Shown: positions 1-7,844 of the stretch, piece after piece
How positions within the stretch are numbered: the stretch's first letter is position 1
Layout: every line of letters starts with the position of its first letter
Assembly (NCBI GenBank): GCA_002684895.1
Contig: NYVZ01000004.1
Coordinates: 20,164-71,483, forward strand
Reading direction: 5' to 3'
DNA: 51,320 nucleotides
Origin: Pelagibacteraceae bacterium
GTDB lineage: Bacteria; Pseudomonadota; Alphaproteobacteria; Pelagibacterales; Pelagibacteraceae
Notes under the pieces: model-generated
Told to the model about the DNA's origin: nothing
Database searches by the model: none
What the model saw: only the letters and a program-made list of their open reading frames with translations
Position numbers and translations under genes: made by a program

Positions 1-276
1 GATGCATTATGTAAGAGATTTAAAATAGATAATTCTAGAAGACAGAAACATTCTGCATTACTTGATTGTGAGTTATTAGCTAAAGTTTATATTGAACTCT
101 TTGAAAAAAAAGAGCCTTCATTTGAATTTAAAATTGAAGACGATGACACCATTGTTAAAGATGTTGAAGATTTCAAAAATAGAGAACAGTTAGTTCAAGA
201 AATAACTAGTGAAGAAAAAGATCTTCACCGAAATTTTTTAAAAAAAGACCTTCCAAAATCTTCAATGCTCAATTAG
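1..276 (+). CDS. dnaQ: DNA polymerase III epsilon subunit, C-terminal part (5' end outside window)
   Basis: The reading frame is open from the first base and ends in TAG at 274-276, so only the last 91 residues are present. The visible part begins just before the Exo III motif of the DEDDh exonuclease family: a His followed four residues later by Asp in an HSALLDCELLAKVY context, closely matching DnaQ. This family proofreads 3' ends within the replicase core. The remaining tail is acidic and charged, as in the polymerase-binding C-terminus of epsilon. The gene converges on secB, and the two stop regions overlap by 8 bases. The identification rests on the Exo III motif and the alphaproteobacterial dnaQ-secB-fxsA neighbourhood. 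The earlier Exo I and II motifs are not in the window. Confidence 0.88.
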   Translation, partial: DALCKRFKIDNSRRQKHSALLDCELLAKVYIELFEKKEPSFEFKIEDDDTIVKDVEDFKNREQLVQEITSEEKDLHRNFLKKDLPKSSMLN

Positions 277-709
277 AGAATTGTTGTTTATAAAGATCTT
301 CAAAATCTATTGGTTTATTAAAATTGAAATTTTTAAAGCCAGATTTTTGAAATAAAGTTGAAATAACATCTTTCATGTACTCAAAATTTTCACTGGGTAT
401 AGATACTAAAATAGTTTTTTTAATTTCATCAGCTGTCATTTTAGGATCAGTTAACTTAAACACAATAGAAATACAAACTTCAGCATGAATTTTGTTATCA
501 AGGTTTTCCGGAGCTTCAAGTAGAAACTTACAATTGAGTTCGGCCAAGTTATTTTTAAAAGGTTTACTGGTTAAATCTAGTTTTGTAGAATATGACCCAA
601 GATTTTCTGCTGCACTAACAAAACATTCTGGTGATGGTATTTCAAAAGAAATATCTTTTATATATTTTGCTACGACTTCATATTTTTTTTGACTATTTGT
701 CTCGCTCAT
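269..709 (-). CDS. secB: Protein-export chaperone SecB
   Basis: SecB is a cytosolic tetrameric chaperone that keeps precursor proteins unfolded and hands them to SecA. The protein (146 residues from this start) has the family hallmarks YIKDISFE near the N-terminus and PIDFEDLYKQQ at the C-terminus, with the expected beta-rich middle. It is divergent: the usual CPxxLFPYAR segment reads as SIPSENFEYMKD. I chose the ATG at 709. A TTG one codon upstream (712) is also open, but an AGGA-like ribosome site lies about 6 bases before the ATG. The 5' end overlaps fxsA by 17 bases, so the two are probably co-transcribed and translationally coupled. Convergent with dnaQ. Confidence 0.85.
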   Translation of the reverse strand: MSETNSQKKYEVVAKYIKDISFEIPSPECFVSAAENLGSYSTKLDLTSKPFKNNLAELNCKFLLEAPENLDNKIHAEVCISIVFKLTDPKMTADEIKKTILVSIPSENFEYMKDVISTLFQKSGFKNFNFNKPIDFEDLYKQQFSN

Positions 710-1118
710 CAATTTCCTCAGCCTGAATTTCTATTGTGTTAGTATTATCTTGATCTTGCTTTTTTTGAATATTGGTATCACTTCCAAAAATTTTTAATAT
801 AATGTTTCTCGAAAAAGGAATAAGTAGCAATACTCCTAATGTGTCAGTAAAAAAACCAGGAACGATCAATAAAATAGCTGCAATTATCAGACAAAATCCA
901 TTTAAAACTTCTTTTAGCGGTTCTTGGTTATTACGAACGGTATTAGCAGCAGAATAAAGCATTGAGATCCCTTGCATTCTCACAAAATAAAGTCCTACTG
1001 CCGCAGTCAATAAAGTTGCTAATATGGTATTGAAAGCACCTATAACAGTACCTATTTTTATCATGAAGTATATTTCAATTAATGGAATAAATATTAAAAA
1101 TAGTATTGTAAATTGCAT
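693..1118 (-). CDS. fxsA: FxsA family membrane protein
   Basis: The 141-residue protein has the FxsA signature: an N-terminal hydrophobic segment ending in PLIEIYFMIKIG, a second TM segment with ATLLTAAVGLYFVR, and a third with a PGFFTDTLGVLLLIPF motif. FxsA-family proteins are small cytoplasmic-membrane proteins. In E. coli FxsA affects exclusion of phage T7 by F plasmids, but its general function is unclear. The soluble tail after about residue 112 is charged and low-complexity. The gene heads a likely fxsA-secB transcript and is divergent from the Tim44-like gene with only 38 bases between start codons. Family membership is secure; the role in this organism is not known. Confidence 0.88.
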   Translation of the reverse strand: MQFTILFLIFIPLIEIYFMIKIGTVIGAFNTILATLLTAAVGLYFVRMQGISMLYSAANTVRNNQEPLKEVLNGFCLIIAAILLIVPGFFTDTLGVLLLIPFSRNIILKIFGSDTNIQKKQDQDNTNTIEIQAEEIDERDK

Positions 1119-1156
1119 TTAATGTTGAAATAATTACTTTTATAGAAATTACAAGA

Positions 1157-1771
1157 ATGAGCGAAAATTTTGGATATATAGATATTATTTTACTCGCAAT
1201 AATGGCGGGTTTTATACTATTAAGATTGAGAAGTACTCTTGGCAAGGGTGCAGATAACATGCCTATGAAAGCTAGATTTACGCAAACACAAGCAAATGAA
1301 GAATTTGTTAAAACGACTGTAAATGATGAGCCAAAGCAAGACGAGAGTAAATTTAATGAAAAAACTTTTGTTAAGGGAGCCGAGGCAGCTTATGAAATAA
1401 TTATTAATGCTTTCGCGCAAAGTGATCGTAAGACATTAAAGCCACTTTTAACTAAAGATTTATATAAAAGCTTTGATGATGTTATTAAAGAAAGATCAGT
1501 TAAAAAAATAACATCTGATATGACTTTTATTGGAATTAAAGAAACAAAAGTCCTTGATGTTAACGTAGTTGGTTCAGTCCATAAGGTTAAAACTAAATTT
1601 GTTAGCGAAATAGTAAATTGTTTAAAAAATGATAAAGGTAAAGTCATCGAAGGTAATCCAGAACAAATCAAGCTAGTTACGGATGTATGGGTATTTCAAA
1701 AGGATTTAAAAAGCAGTGATCCAACTTGGTATTTAACTGAGTTATCAAGTGAAGAAGAAACCAAACACTAA
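1157..1771 (+). CDS. Tim44-like domain membrane-anchored protein (TimA type)
   Basis: A 204-residue protein with one N-terminal TM segment (about residues 7-23) followed by an arginine/glycine stretch and a charged linker. The C-terminal Tim44-like/MBA1 fold spans about residues 70-200, with a GAEAAYEIIINAFAQSDRKT start and a DVWVFQKDLKSSDPTWYL end. This N-in anchor plus Tim44 domain is the alphaproteobacterial TimA type, related to the mitochondrial import motor subunit Tim44. Its bacterial role is poorly defined but membrane-associated. The next gene (Smr) starts 23 bases before this one stops, so the two are translationally coupled. In many alphaproteobacteria an mltA lytic transglycosylase sits between Tim44 and Smr; it is not here. 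Confidence 0.85.
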   Translation: MSENFGYIDIILLAIMAGFILLRLRSTLGKGADNMPMKARFTQTQANEEFVKTTVNDEPKQDESKFNEKTFVKGAEAAYEIIINAFAQSDRKTLKPLLTKDLYKSFDDVIKERSVKKITSDMTFIGIKETKVLDVNVVGSVHKVKTKFVSEIVNCLKNDKGKVIEGNPEQIKLVTDVWVFQKDLKSSDPTWYLTELSSEEETKH

Positions 1772-2183
1772 ACCGACCGATCAAGATCTAAAAGATTGGA
1801 ATTCTTTCATAGACAATATAAGCAATATTGAAGATAAAGATGCCCCAATTGATAACGTTTTAGAAAATAATCAAAGTCAAAAGTTGTTTGATATTAGAAA
1901 AGATCTTCATGGTTTTAAAATGCATGAAGCATTAGAACTGGTATCACAAACTATTAATCACGCTATTGAAAATAAACTTAGAAAAATTCTTTTTATTACA
2001 GGTAAAGGTTTACACTCTAACAAAGAAAAAGATCCTTACGCGTCAAAAGATTTAAGCTTACTACGTTATGCTGTTCCAGAGCATATTAATAACTTCTTCT
2101 CTGATAATGTAATTAAAATTGAAGAAAGCCCTTTAAAACTTGGTGGTTCCGGTTCTATAATTGTGTTATTAAAAAAAATATAA
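1749..2183 (+). CDS. Smr domain protein
   Basis: The 144-residue protein has a charged N-terminal extension (about residues 1-50) and a C-terminal Smr domain. Visible motifs are DLHGFKMHEAL (DxH motif, about 57-67) and ITGKGLHS (the TGxG motif), followed by the usual LRYAVPEHI and GGSGSIIVLL end. Smr domains occur in MutS2 and as standalone proteins with nicking or RNA-cleaving activity. The substrate of standalone Smr proteins in Alphaproteobacteria is not established. The ATG lies inside the end of the Tim44-like gene in another frame, and a YrdC-like gene starts 14 bases downstream, so an operon is likely. Confidence 0.87.
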   Translation: MKKKPNTKPTDQDLKDWNSFIDNISNIEDKDAPIDNVLENNQSQKLFDIRKDLHGFKMHEALELVSQTINHAIENKLRKILFITGKGLHSNKEKDPYASKDLSLLRYAVPEHINNFFSDNVIKIEESPLKLGGSGSIIVLLKKI

Positions 2184-2197
2184 GATCTCTTAGTTAC

Positions 2198-2899
2198 ATG
2201 AAAAGAAATTACCTACAAGACGCTAGACGTGTTTATGATGTTTTAAAAAAAGGTGGTATTGCAATTGTTTACATGAGGAATGCGTACGCTATTATGAGTG
2301 GCACTGATAAAGCTCTTCAAAAAGTTTATACAGCAAAAAAAAGAAGTCTCAGCAGACCTAGTGGTCTTGTGGCCAATGCAAAAACTCATCAAAAACTTCA
2401 TATATTAAGTAGTGAAAAAAAAAATATTATTAAAAAATTTTCTAAAAAATATAATTTACCAATCTCAATAATAGCACCTTATAAAAAAAAACACCCAATG
2501 GTTTCTAAATTTTCACTTTTTAGTAAGAAACTGGCAACTAAAAATAATACAGTAAACTTGTTACTAAATTCAGGACCGTTAAGAGAGCATATTGCAGATC
2601 TTAGTTTGCAGGATAACTTTCCTTTAATAGCTTCATCAGCAAACTTATCTCAACGAGGGACAAAATATAGAGTTAAGGATATTGAGACTAGAGTAAAAAG
2701 GTGTGCCGATATTATTATTAATTATGGACCGTGTGAAATATACAAAGAGGGAAAAACATTCGATCATAATGGTTTGTCGTTATCTAGTACGCAAATTGAT
2801 TTTAGGGATATGAGTGTTGTAAGAAAAGGAGTATACTTTAAGGAAATCTACAATATTTTTAAGGACGAATTTGACATAAATTTAGCTTTAAGATTATAG
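2198..2899 (+). CDS. Divergent Sua5/YciO/YrdC family protein
   Basis: The 233-residue protein is recognised as YrdC-fold by FPLIASSANLSQRG (matching the family's P-[IL]-x-[AST]-SAN-x-S-G region), SSTQIDFRDMSVVRKGV near the end, and a K-x-R type segment (KKRSLSRPSGLV). TsaC/Sua5 enzymes make threonylcarbamoyl-AMP for tRNA t6A37. Here the usual N-terminal PTDTVYGL motif reads YMRNAYAIM, so the protein may be a diverged paralogue (YciO-like) or a non-catalytic family member. It sits last in a Tim44-Smr-YrdC run and overlaps the end of hslU by 6 bases in a convergent arrangement. Function beyond the fold is uncertain. Confidence 0.7.
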   Translation: MKRNYLQDARRVYDVLKKGGIAIVYMRNAYAIMSGTDKALQKVYTAKKRSLSRPSGLVANAKTHQKLHILSSEKKNIIKKFSKKYNLPISIIAPYKKKHPMVSKFSLFSKKLATKNNTVNLLLNSGPLREHIADLSLQDNFPLIASSANLSQRGTKYRVKDIETRVKRCADIIINYGPCEIYKEGKTFDHNGLSLSSTQIDFRDMSVVRKGVYFKEIYNIFKDEFDINLALRL

Positions 2900-4213
2900 A
2901 ATAAATTTAGATAAATCTTTATCTTTGGCAATATCTCCCAAATGCTTATCCACGTAGGCTTTATCAATTTTAATTTTTTCGCCACCTTTATCAGGAGCTT
3001 CAAAGCTAATCTCGTCTAAAATTTTTTCTAAAATAGTATGCAATCTTCTTGCACCGATATTTTCTATCGTTGAGTTTATGTGTGTTGATATTTCTGCAAT
3101 AGTATCGATTGCATCATCTGTAAATTCAAGCGTTACATTTTCTGTTCCTAGTAGTGCAGTATATTGTTTTATTAAACTATTATCTGGTTCTTTTAAAATT
3201 TTTATAAAATCATCTTTTGTTAGAGCATTTAACTCTACGCGAATTGGTAGTCGACCTTGCAGCTCTGGCAATAAATCAGATGGTTTTGCAAGTTGGAAAG
3301 CGCCTGATGCAATAAACAAAATGTGATCAGTTTTGATAGGACCATGTTTGGTATTAACAGTTGTTCCTTCTATTAAAGGTAAGAGGTCTCTTTGTACTCC
3401 CTCTCTCGACACATCTGCACCTGCCCTACCATCTGATCTTGCTGAAACTTTATCAATTTCATCTAAAAAAACTATTCCATTATTCTCAGCAGCAAACTTT
3501 GCCTCTTTTAGTACCTGGTCATCATCCATTAATTTATCCGATTCTTCTAGTATAAGATATTCGTACGATTCTTTTACCGTCATTTTTTTCTTTTTCTTTT
3601 TTGTCAATCCTTTTCCAAAAATATCTCCAATACTCACCATGCCAACATTTCCCTGCATTCCGGGAATTTCAAAAGATGGCATTTGAGGATTATCTTGAAC
3701 TGAGATTTCTATTTCATTATTATCTAAATCTCCCGCTCTAAGTCTTTTTCTGTAACTTTCTTTTGTTGCAGCACTTGCATTTTTTCCTACCAAAACTTCT
3801 AGAACTCTATTTTCAGCAGATAGTTGGGCTTTAGCTAAAACTTCTTTCTTCTTCTTCTCTTTAACGAGTGCAATTGAAATTTCAATTAAATCTCTAATTA
3901 TTTGTTCGACATCTTTTCCAACATAACCAACCTCAGTAAATTTTGTTGCTTCAACTTTAATAAAGGGAGCCTCTGCAAGCTTTGATAACCGTCTCGAGAT
4001 TTCTGTCTTACCGACTCCTGTCGGTCCAATCATTAAAATATTTTTTGGAAGAACCTCTTCTTTAATTTCATCTGGTAACTCTTGCCTTCTCCATCTATTC
4101 CTTAGAGCAATAGCAACAGCCCTTTTCGCTTGTGCCTGCCCTATTACAAAACGGTCTAACTCAGAAACTATTTCTCTTGGAGAGAATGAAACAATTTTTT
4201 GGTTTTCTTCCAT
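2894..4213 (-). CDS. hslU: ATP-dependent protease ATPase subunit HslU (ClpY)
   Basis: A hexameric AAA+ unfoldase that feeds substrates to the HslV peptidase. The 439 residues are close to the family's ~440. Visible motifs: N-terminal FSPREIVSELDRFVIGQ; Walker A GPTGVGKT at 63-70; the GYVGKDVE pore loop; an intermediate I-domain (about 110-240) with a poly-lysine run; Walker B IVFLDEIDK; sensor region GARRLHTILEKIL; and C-terminal DLSKFIL, which docks into HslV. The start codon overlaps the stop of hslV by one base, so the pair is coupled. Transcription probably begins at the RpoH-like promoter before hslV. The 3' end overlaps the YrdC-like gene. Confidence 0.97.
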   Translation of the reverse strand: MEENQKIVSFSPREIVSELDRFVIGQAQAKRAVAIALRNRWRRQELPDEIKEEVLPKNILMIGPTGVGKTEISRRLSKLAEAPFIKVEATKFTEVGYVGKDVEQIIRDLIEISIALVKEKKKKEVLAKAQLSAENRVLEVLVGKNASAATKESYRKRLRAGDLDNNEIEISVQDNPQMPSFEIPGMQGNVGMVSIGDIFGKGLTKKKKKKMTVKESYEYLILEESDKLMDDDQVLKEAKFAAENNGIVFLDEIDKVSARSDGRAGADVSREGVQRDLLPLIEGTTVNTKHGPIKTDHILFIASGAFQLAKPSDLLPELQGRLPIRVELNALTKDDFIKILKEPDNSLIKQYTALLGTENVTLEFTDDAIDTIAEISTHINSTIENIGARRLHTILEKILDEISFEAPDKGGEKIKIDKAYVDKHLGDIAKDKDLSKFIL

Positions 4214-4761
4214 TAAAGTTTTTCAGTTGTAATATTATGATTTGTGAATACGCAAATATCAGCTGCAATTTCTATTGATTTTTTTGCAATTTCTTCTGCA
4301 GATTTTTCCGAGTCTATCATGGCTCTAGCAGCTGCTAATGCGTAGTTTCCGCCAGAGCCAATTGCTATAATTCCATGTTCTGGTTCTAATACATCGCCAT
4401 TGCCACTAATAATAAAACTATTATCTTTATCTGCTACTGCCATTAATGCTTCTAGTCTTCTTAAATATTTATCGGTACGCCAATCTTTCGCTAACTCGAC
4501 AGCTGCTCTAGTCAATTGGCCACCATGTTTTTCTAGTTTAGATTCAAGCCTTTCAAATAATGTAAATGCGTCAGCTGTAGATCCAGCAAAACCAGCAATA
4601 ACATTTCTTTTTTCGATTTTACGGACTTTTTTTGCAGTACTTTTCATTACAGTGTTGCCAATACTCACTTGGCCATCACCAGCTACAACAACATCTTTAT
4701 TTTTTCTTATAAGTACGATTGTTGTACCATGCCAATCTAAACCATCTTTATTTTGCTTCAT
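4213..4761 (-). CDS. hslV: ATP-dependent protease peptidase subunit HslV (ClpQ)
   Basis: Threonine peptidase core of the HslVU protease. The 182-residue ORF carries a 12-residue leader ending in WHG before the catalytic N-terminal Thr13 (HGTTIV), which must be exposed by processing. The rest matches the family: GDGQVSIGNTVMKSTAKKVR, then GFAGSTADAFTLFERLE, ending in an IGSGGNYALAAARAM block. There is no alternative in-frame start closer to the Thr. It is divergent from hisB. An RpoH-like promoter (4769-4798) lies so close to the ATG that the 5' UTR would be only a few bases. hslU follows with a one-base overlap. Confidence 0.97.
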   Translation of the reverse strand: MKQNKDGLDWHGTTIVLIRKNKDVVVAGDGQVSIGNTVMKSTAKKVRKIEKRNVIAGFAGSTADAFTLFERLESKLEKHGGQLTRAAVELAKDWRTDKYLRRLEALMAVADKDNSFIISGNGDVLEPEHGIIAIGSGGNYALAAARAMIDSEKSAEEIAKKSIEIAADICVFTNHNITTEKL

Positions 4762-4768
4762 TTTACTA

Positions 4769-4798
4769 TTATTTGGTTATTAATTCTAAATCTTCAAG
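4769..4798 (-). promoter_or_regulatory. Putative RpoH (sigma-32) promoter for hslVU
   Basis: On the minus strand, CTTGAAG (positions 4798-4792) is followed, 18 bases after CTTG, by CCAAATA (4776-4770). The -35 matches the heat-shock sigma consensus CTTGAA; the -10 is a one-base variant of the CCATATA box seen before dnaK in this window. hslVU is a heat-shock operon in E. coli. The -10 ends about 8 bases from the hslV ATG, so the predicted transcript would be nearly leaderless. The inference rests on shared spacing with the dnaK and grpE sites. Confidence 0.5.
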
Positions 4799-4840
4799 GT
4801 ATAAATTTTATGGCTTATGATATAAATAATTTAAAAGGTA

Positions 4841-5428
4841 ATGAGAAAAGCTTCAATAAATAGAGATACCAAGGAAACCTCGATCAAAGTCGACATTAAC
4901 CTTGATGGGACAGGTAAAGCTAGCATTAAAACCGGTATTGGTTTCCTAGATCATATGATGGAGCAAATAGCTAAACACTCGCTCATTGATATTGACTTAA
5001 AAGCTAAAGGCGATTTACATATTGATTTACATCATACTACAGAAGATAGTGGAATTGCATTCGGGGAGGCCTTAAAAAAAGCTTTAGGAGAAAAAAAAGG
5101 AATTAAAAGATATGCAAGTGCCACTATTCCTATGGACGAAACGCTGAGCAGAGTTTCATTAGATTTGTCAAATCGCCCTTATCTAGTTTGGAACGTAAAA
5201 CTTGCAGTAGAAAAATTAGGTGAAATGGATACAGAACTTTTTAAAGAGTGGTTTCACGCATTTTCACAAAGTGCTGGTATAACATTACACGTTGAAAACA
5301 TTTATGGTGATAATTCGCATCACAAAATAGAATCTTGTTACAAAGGTCTAGCAAGAGCTTTGAGAGAAGCTGTGCAAGTTGATCAAAGAGCAGAAAACAT
5401 AATACCATCGACCAAGGGCACTATTTAA
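4841..5428 (+). CDS. hisB: Imidazoleglycerol-phosphate dehydratase
   Basis: Catalyses dehydration of imidazole glycerol phosphate in histidine biosynthesis, using a Mn-dependent 24-mer. The 195-residue single-domain protein has the metal-binding repeats GFLDHMMEQIAKHSLID, DLHHTTEDSGIAFGEAL, then EWFHAFSQSAGITLHV and NSHHKIESCYKGLARALR. It is the monofunctional form, without the histidinol phosphatase domain of the enterobacterial HisB. It is first in a hisB-H-A-F-E run reading away from hslVU. The 79-base intergenic region holds a TATGAT hexamer about 30 bases before the ATG, but no clear -35. Confidence 0.97.
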   Translation: MRKASINRDTKETSIKVDINLDGTGKASIKTGIGFLDHMMEQIAKHSLIDIDLKAKGDLHIDLHHTTEDSGIAFGEALKKALGEKKGIKRYASATIPMDETLSRVSLDLSNRPYLVWNVKLAVEKLGEMDTELFKEWFHAFSQSAGITLHVENIYGDNSHHKIESCYKGLARALREAVQVDQRAENIIPSTKGTI

Positions 5429-5434
5429 GATTTA

Positions 5435-6070
5435 ATGAAGATTGCTATAATCGATTATGAAACTGGCAATTTGAAGTCAGTTTCAAAAGCATTAGAACTT
5501 GCATCGAATAATGTCTTAAAAAAATCTAATATTGAAATAATAAATTCAACAAAAGATTTAAATAATTTTGATAAGGTTGTCTTACCAGGACAAGGTTCTT
5601 TTAAACAATGTTTCCAATCTTTAAATTCAATTCATGAAATTCTTGATGGGTTATCAGATTTTGTTATGGTTCGAAAAAAACCTATTCTTGGAATATGCGT
5701 TGGCATGCAACTATTTTCTTCCTATGGAGACGAGGATGGTGGCAGTGAGGGCCTAGGATGGATTGAAGGAAAAGTAAAAAAAATAAATTTGAAAGATAAA
5801 TCATTAAAATTACCTCACATGGGTTGGAATAATATTCAAATTACACCAAATTCAAAATTACTTAATGGAATTGATAACGATAGTCACTTCTATTTTGTTC
5901 ATAGCTTTGCTTTTGATGTAAATGAAAAAATGCATGTATCGGCAACAACAAATTATTCAATTGAAATCGTTTCTGCAATTGAGAAAGATAATATATTTGG
6001 AACACAATTTCACCCAGAAAAAAGTCAGGCCAATGGCATAAAGATATTGGAAAATTTTGTGAGAATATAA
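5435..6070 (+). CDS. hisH: Imidazole glycerol phosphate synthase, glutaminase subunit
   Basis: Class I glutamine amidotransferase that supplies ammonia to HisF. The 211 residues contain the nucleophile elbow GICVGMQLF (Cys88) and the His193/Glu195 pair in TQFHPEKSQ, plus the oxyanion-strand motif VVLPGQGSFKQC. The expected PxMGWN block is present as LPHMGWNNI. The gene starts 6 bases after hisB and its stop overlaps the hisA start, consistent with one operon. HisH and HisF form a heterodimer, and hisF lies one gene downstream. Confidence 0.96.
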   Translation: MKIAIIDYETGNLKSVSKALELASNNVLKKSNIEIINSTKDLNNFDKVVLPGQGSFKQCFQSLNSIHEILDGLSDFVMVRKKPILGICVGMQLFSSYGDEDGGSEGLGWIEGKVKKINLKDKSLKLPHMGWNNIQITPNSKLLNGIDNDSHFYFVHSFAFDVNEKMHVSATTNYSIEIVSAIEKDNIFGTQFHPEKSQANGIKILENFVRI

Positions 6071-6786
6071 TGATTATATACCCAGCAATAGATTTAAAAG
6101 ATGGAAAGTGTGTAAGACTGACTAAGGGAGATTTTAATCAGGAAACTATTTATTCAAGATCTCCATTGGAGCAAGCAAAAGTTTTCGAGGAAAAAGGTTT
6201 TCAATATTTGCACGTAGTAGATTTGGATAGAACAATTGATAAATCTAAATCAAATTTATCTACTATAAAAACTATTATTCAAAACACCAGTCTAAAAGTT
6301 CAAGTTGGTGGCGGTTTAAGAACAAAGGAGACAGTTGAAGAAGTAATTGACTTGGGTGTTGAAAATATTGTTATGGGGACTGGAGCTGTAAATAATCCTG
6401 ATCTTTTACTTGAAGCCTCTCAGAAACACCAAAATAAAATTTCTGTAGGTCTGGACGTTAGAGAAAAAATGATTGCTTTAAAAGGGTGGAAAGATCAAAC
6501 ACAGATTTCATGTTTTGATTTTTTAGAAACAATAAAAAATTTGCCACTTCGAAGTATAATTTTTACTGATATTAACAAGGATGGTATGAAACAGGGTGTA
6601 AATATTGAAGATACTTTAAGGATGGCTGAAAGCTCAAACATTCCTGTAACTGCCTCTGGTGGCGTTTCTAGTATTGAAGATATAAAAAATATTAAAGAAA
6701 AGAAAAAAATTTATGGTGTTGTTGTCGGTAAAGCGATTTATGACGGGTTAATTAATTTAAACGATTTAGTAAAACTCAATGCTTAA
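6070..6786 (+). CDS. hisA: ProFAR isomerase (HisA)
   Basis: A (beta-alpha)8-barrel isomerase of histidine biosynthesis converting ProFAR to PRFAR. The 238 residues start MIIYPAIDLKDGKCVRLTKGD, with catalytic Asp8 in the AIDL motif. The second general acid/base Asp is in the FTDINKDGM segment, and the phosphate-binding motifs VQVGGGLR and TASGGVSS are both present. It overlaps the hisH stop by one base and hisF by 8 bases, indicating tight coupling. Distinguished from the paralogous HisF by the AIDLKDGKCVRL start. Confidence 0.97.
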   Translation: MIIYPAIDLKDGKCVRLTKGDFNQETIYSRSPLEQAKVFEEKGFQYLHVVDLDRTIDKSKSNLSTIKTIIQNTSLKVQVGGGLRTKETVEEVIDLGVENIVMGTGAVNNPDLLLEASQKHQNKISVGLDVREKMIALKGWKDQTQISCFDFLETIKNLPLRSIIFTDINKDGMKQGVNIEDTLRMAESSNIPVTASGGVSSIEDIKNIKEKKKIYGVVVGKAIYDGLINLNDLVKLNA

Positions 6787-7537
6787 AAAAAGAATAATTC
6801 CATGCTTAGATGTTAAAGATGGCAGGGTTGTTAAAGGTATTAATTTTGTTGATTTGATCGATGCTGGTGACCCAGTTGAACAGGCATCTATTTATAATGA
6901 AAACGGTGCTGATGAAATTTGTTTTCTAGATATTACTGCGAGTAGTGATAAACGAGATATTTTATTGGATACAGTAAAAAAGACAGCTGAATGTTGCTTT
7001 GTACCTTTGACTGTTGGTGGAGGAGTTCGATCAATTCATGACATACGAAAACTTTTATTAGCTGGTGCTGATAAAGTATCAATTAATACTGCAGCTATTA
7101 AAAATCCTGATTTAATTAAAGAAAGTTCAAATAAATTTGGTTCACAATGTATCGTTGTTGCGATTGATGCAAAAAAAACGAAGAATAATACTTGGGAAGT
7201 TTTTACACATGGAGGCCGTCAACCTACCCAATTGAATGCTCTTGATTTTGCTAAACTAGCAGAAGAGAATGGAGCTGGTGAAATCTTGCTTACATCAATG
7301 GATAGAGATGGAACCAAAGAAGGCTATGATATTGAATTAACTAAAACAATATCAAGTAGCTTAAATATTCCTGTGATTGCTTCAGGTGGTGTAGGAACTT
7401 TGAAACATCTTAAAGATGGCATTGTAGAGGGCGGTTCTAGCGCTGTTCTAGCAGCATCAATATTTCATTTCGGCGAATATTCTATTCAGGAAGCAAAAGA
7501 GTATTTAAAAAAAGAGAATGTTCCTGTAAGATTGTAA
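6779..7537 (+). CDS. hisF: Imidazole glycerol phosphate synthase, cyclase subunit
   Basis: The cyclase that, with HisH, converts PRFAR and glutamine to imidazole glycerol phosphate and AICAR. The 252-residue barrel starts LKKRIIPCLDVKDGRVVKG, with catalytic Asp11 in CLDV. The second catalytic Asp is in TSMDRDGTKEGYD. Phosphate sites are seen as LTVGGGVRS and IASGGVGT. The start lies within the 3' end of hisA and hisE begins 1 base after the stop. Confidence 0.97.
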   Translation: MLKKRIIPCLDVKDGRVVKGINFVDLIDAGDPVEQASIYNENGADEICFLDITASSDKRDILLDTVKKTAECCFVPLTVGGGVRSIHDIRKLLLAGADKVSINTAAIKNPDLIKESSNKFGSQCIVVAIDAKKTKNNTWEVFTHGGRQPTQLNALDFAKLAEENGAGEILLTSMDRDGTKEGYDIELTKTISSSLNIPVIASGGVGTLKHLKDGIVEGGSSAVLAASIFHFGEYSIQEAKEYLKKENVPVRL

Positions 7538-7538
7538 T

Positions 7539-7844
7539 ATGTTTAATGTCTTTGAAGCATTAGTCAAAACTATTAGAGATAGAAAAAGTTCATCAGAGCA
7601 AGAGTCTTATACTAAAAAATTATTAGTAGATAATAATCTTTGCAGGGAAAAGGTTATGGAAGAAATTAATGAATTAGTAGATGCTTTAAGTAAAAAAAAA
7701 AATGAAGTACATGAGGCAGCTGATGTCATTTACCATCTTTTAGTTTTATTAGAAGCAAATGATATTAAAATTGAAGATGTTTTAGGTGAACTAAAAAAAC
7801 GTCAAGGTATTTCTGGTTTGGTCGAAAAGGCAAATAGAGAATAA
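7539..7844 (+). CDS. hisE: Phosphoribosyl-ATP pyrophosphohydrolase
   Basis: An all-alpha MazG-like NTP pyrophosphohydrolase catalysing an early step of histidine biosynthesis. The 101-residue protein has EKVMEEINELVDAL followed by NEVHEAADVIYHLLVLLE, the metal-binding EExxE and ExxD arrangement of the superfamily, and ends KKRQGISGLVEKANR as in HisE. It is the standalone form, not fused to HisI. It sits between hisF (1-base gap) and hinT (1-base overlap). hisG, hisD, hisC and hisI are not in the window. Confidence 0.94.
   Translation: MFNVFEALVKTIRDRKSSSEQESYTKKLLVDNNLCREKVMEEINELVDALSKKKNEVHEAADVIYHLLVLLEANDIKIEDVLGELKKRQGISGLVEKANRE

Noticed and set aside
2400..2480. Possible frameshift in the YrdC-like gene at A-runs
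   Set aside because: The reading frame continues through the A-tracts to the conserved SAN motif and C-terminal segment, so no frameshift is needed.
2946..2954. DnaA box-like TTATCCACG
   Set aside because: Single 8-of-9 match inside hslU with no cluster of further boxes or AT-rich unwinding element; not evidence of an origin.
3333..3686. Long plus-strand open frame opposite hslU, and similar long antisense frames opposite dnaK, phoH and rsmI
   Set aside because: They mirror conserved coding genes, have no family motifs and show low-complexity Ser/Phe/Ile-rich translations typical of antisense shadow frames.
4800..4840. Sigma-70 promoter for hisB (TATGAT hexamer)
   Set aside because: The -10 is good but the best -35 at 17-base spacing matches only three of six positions; in such AT-rich DNA this is not strong enough to list.
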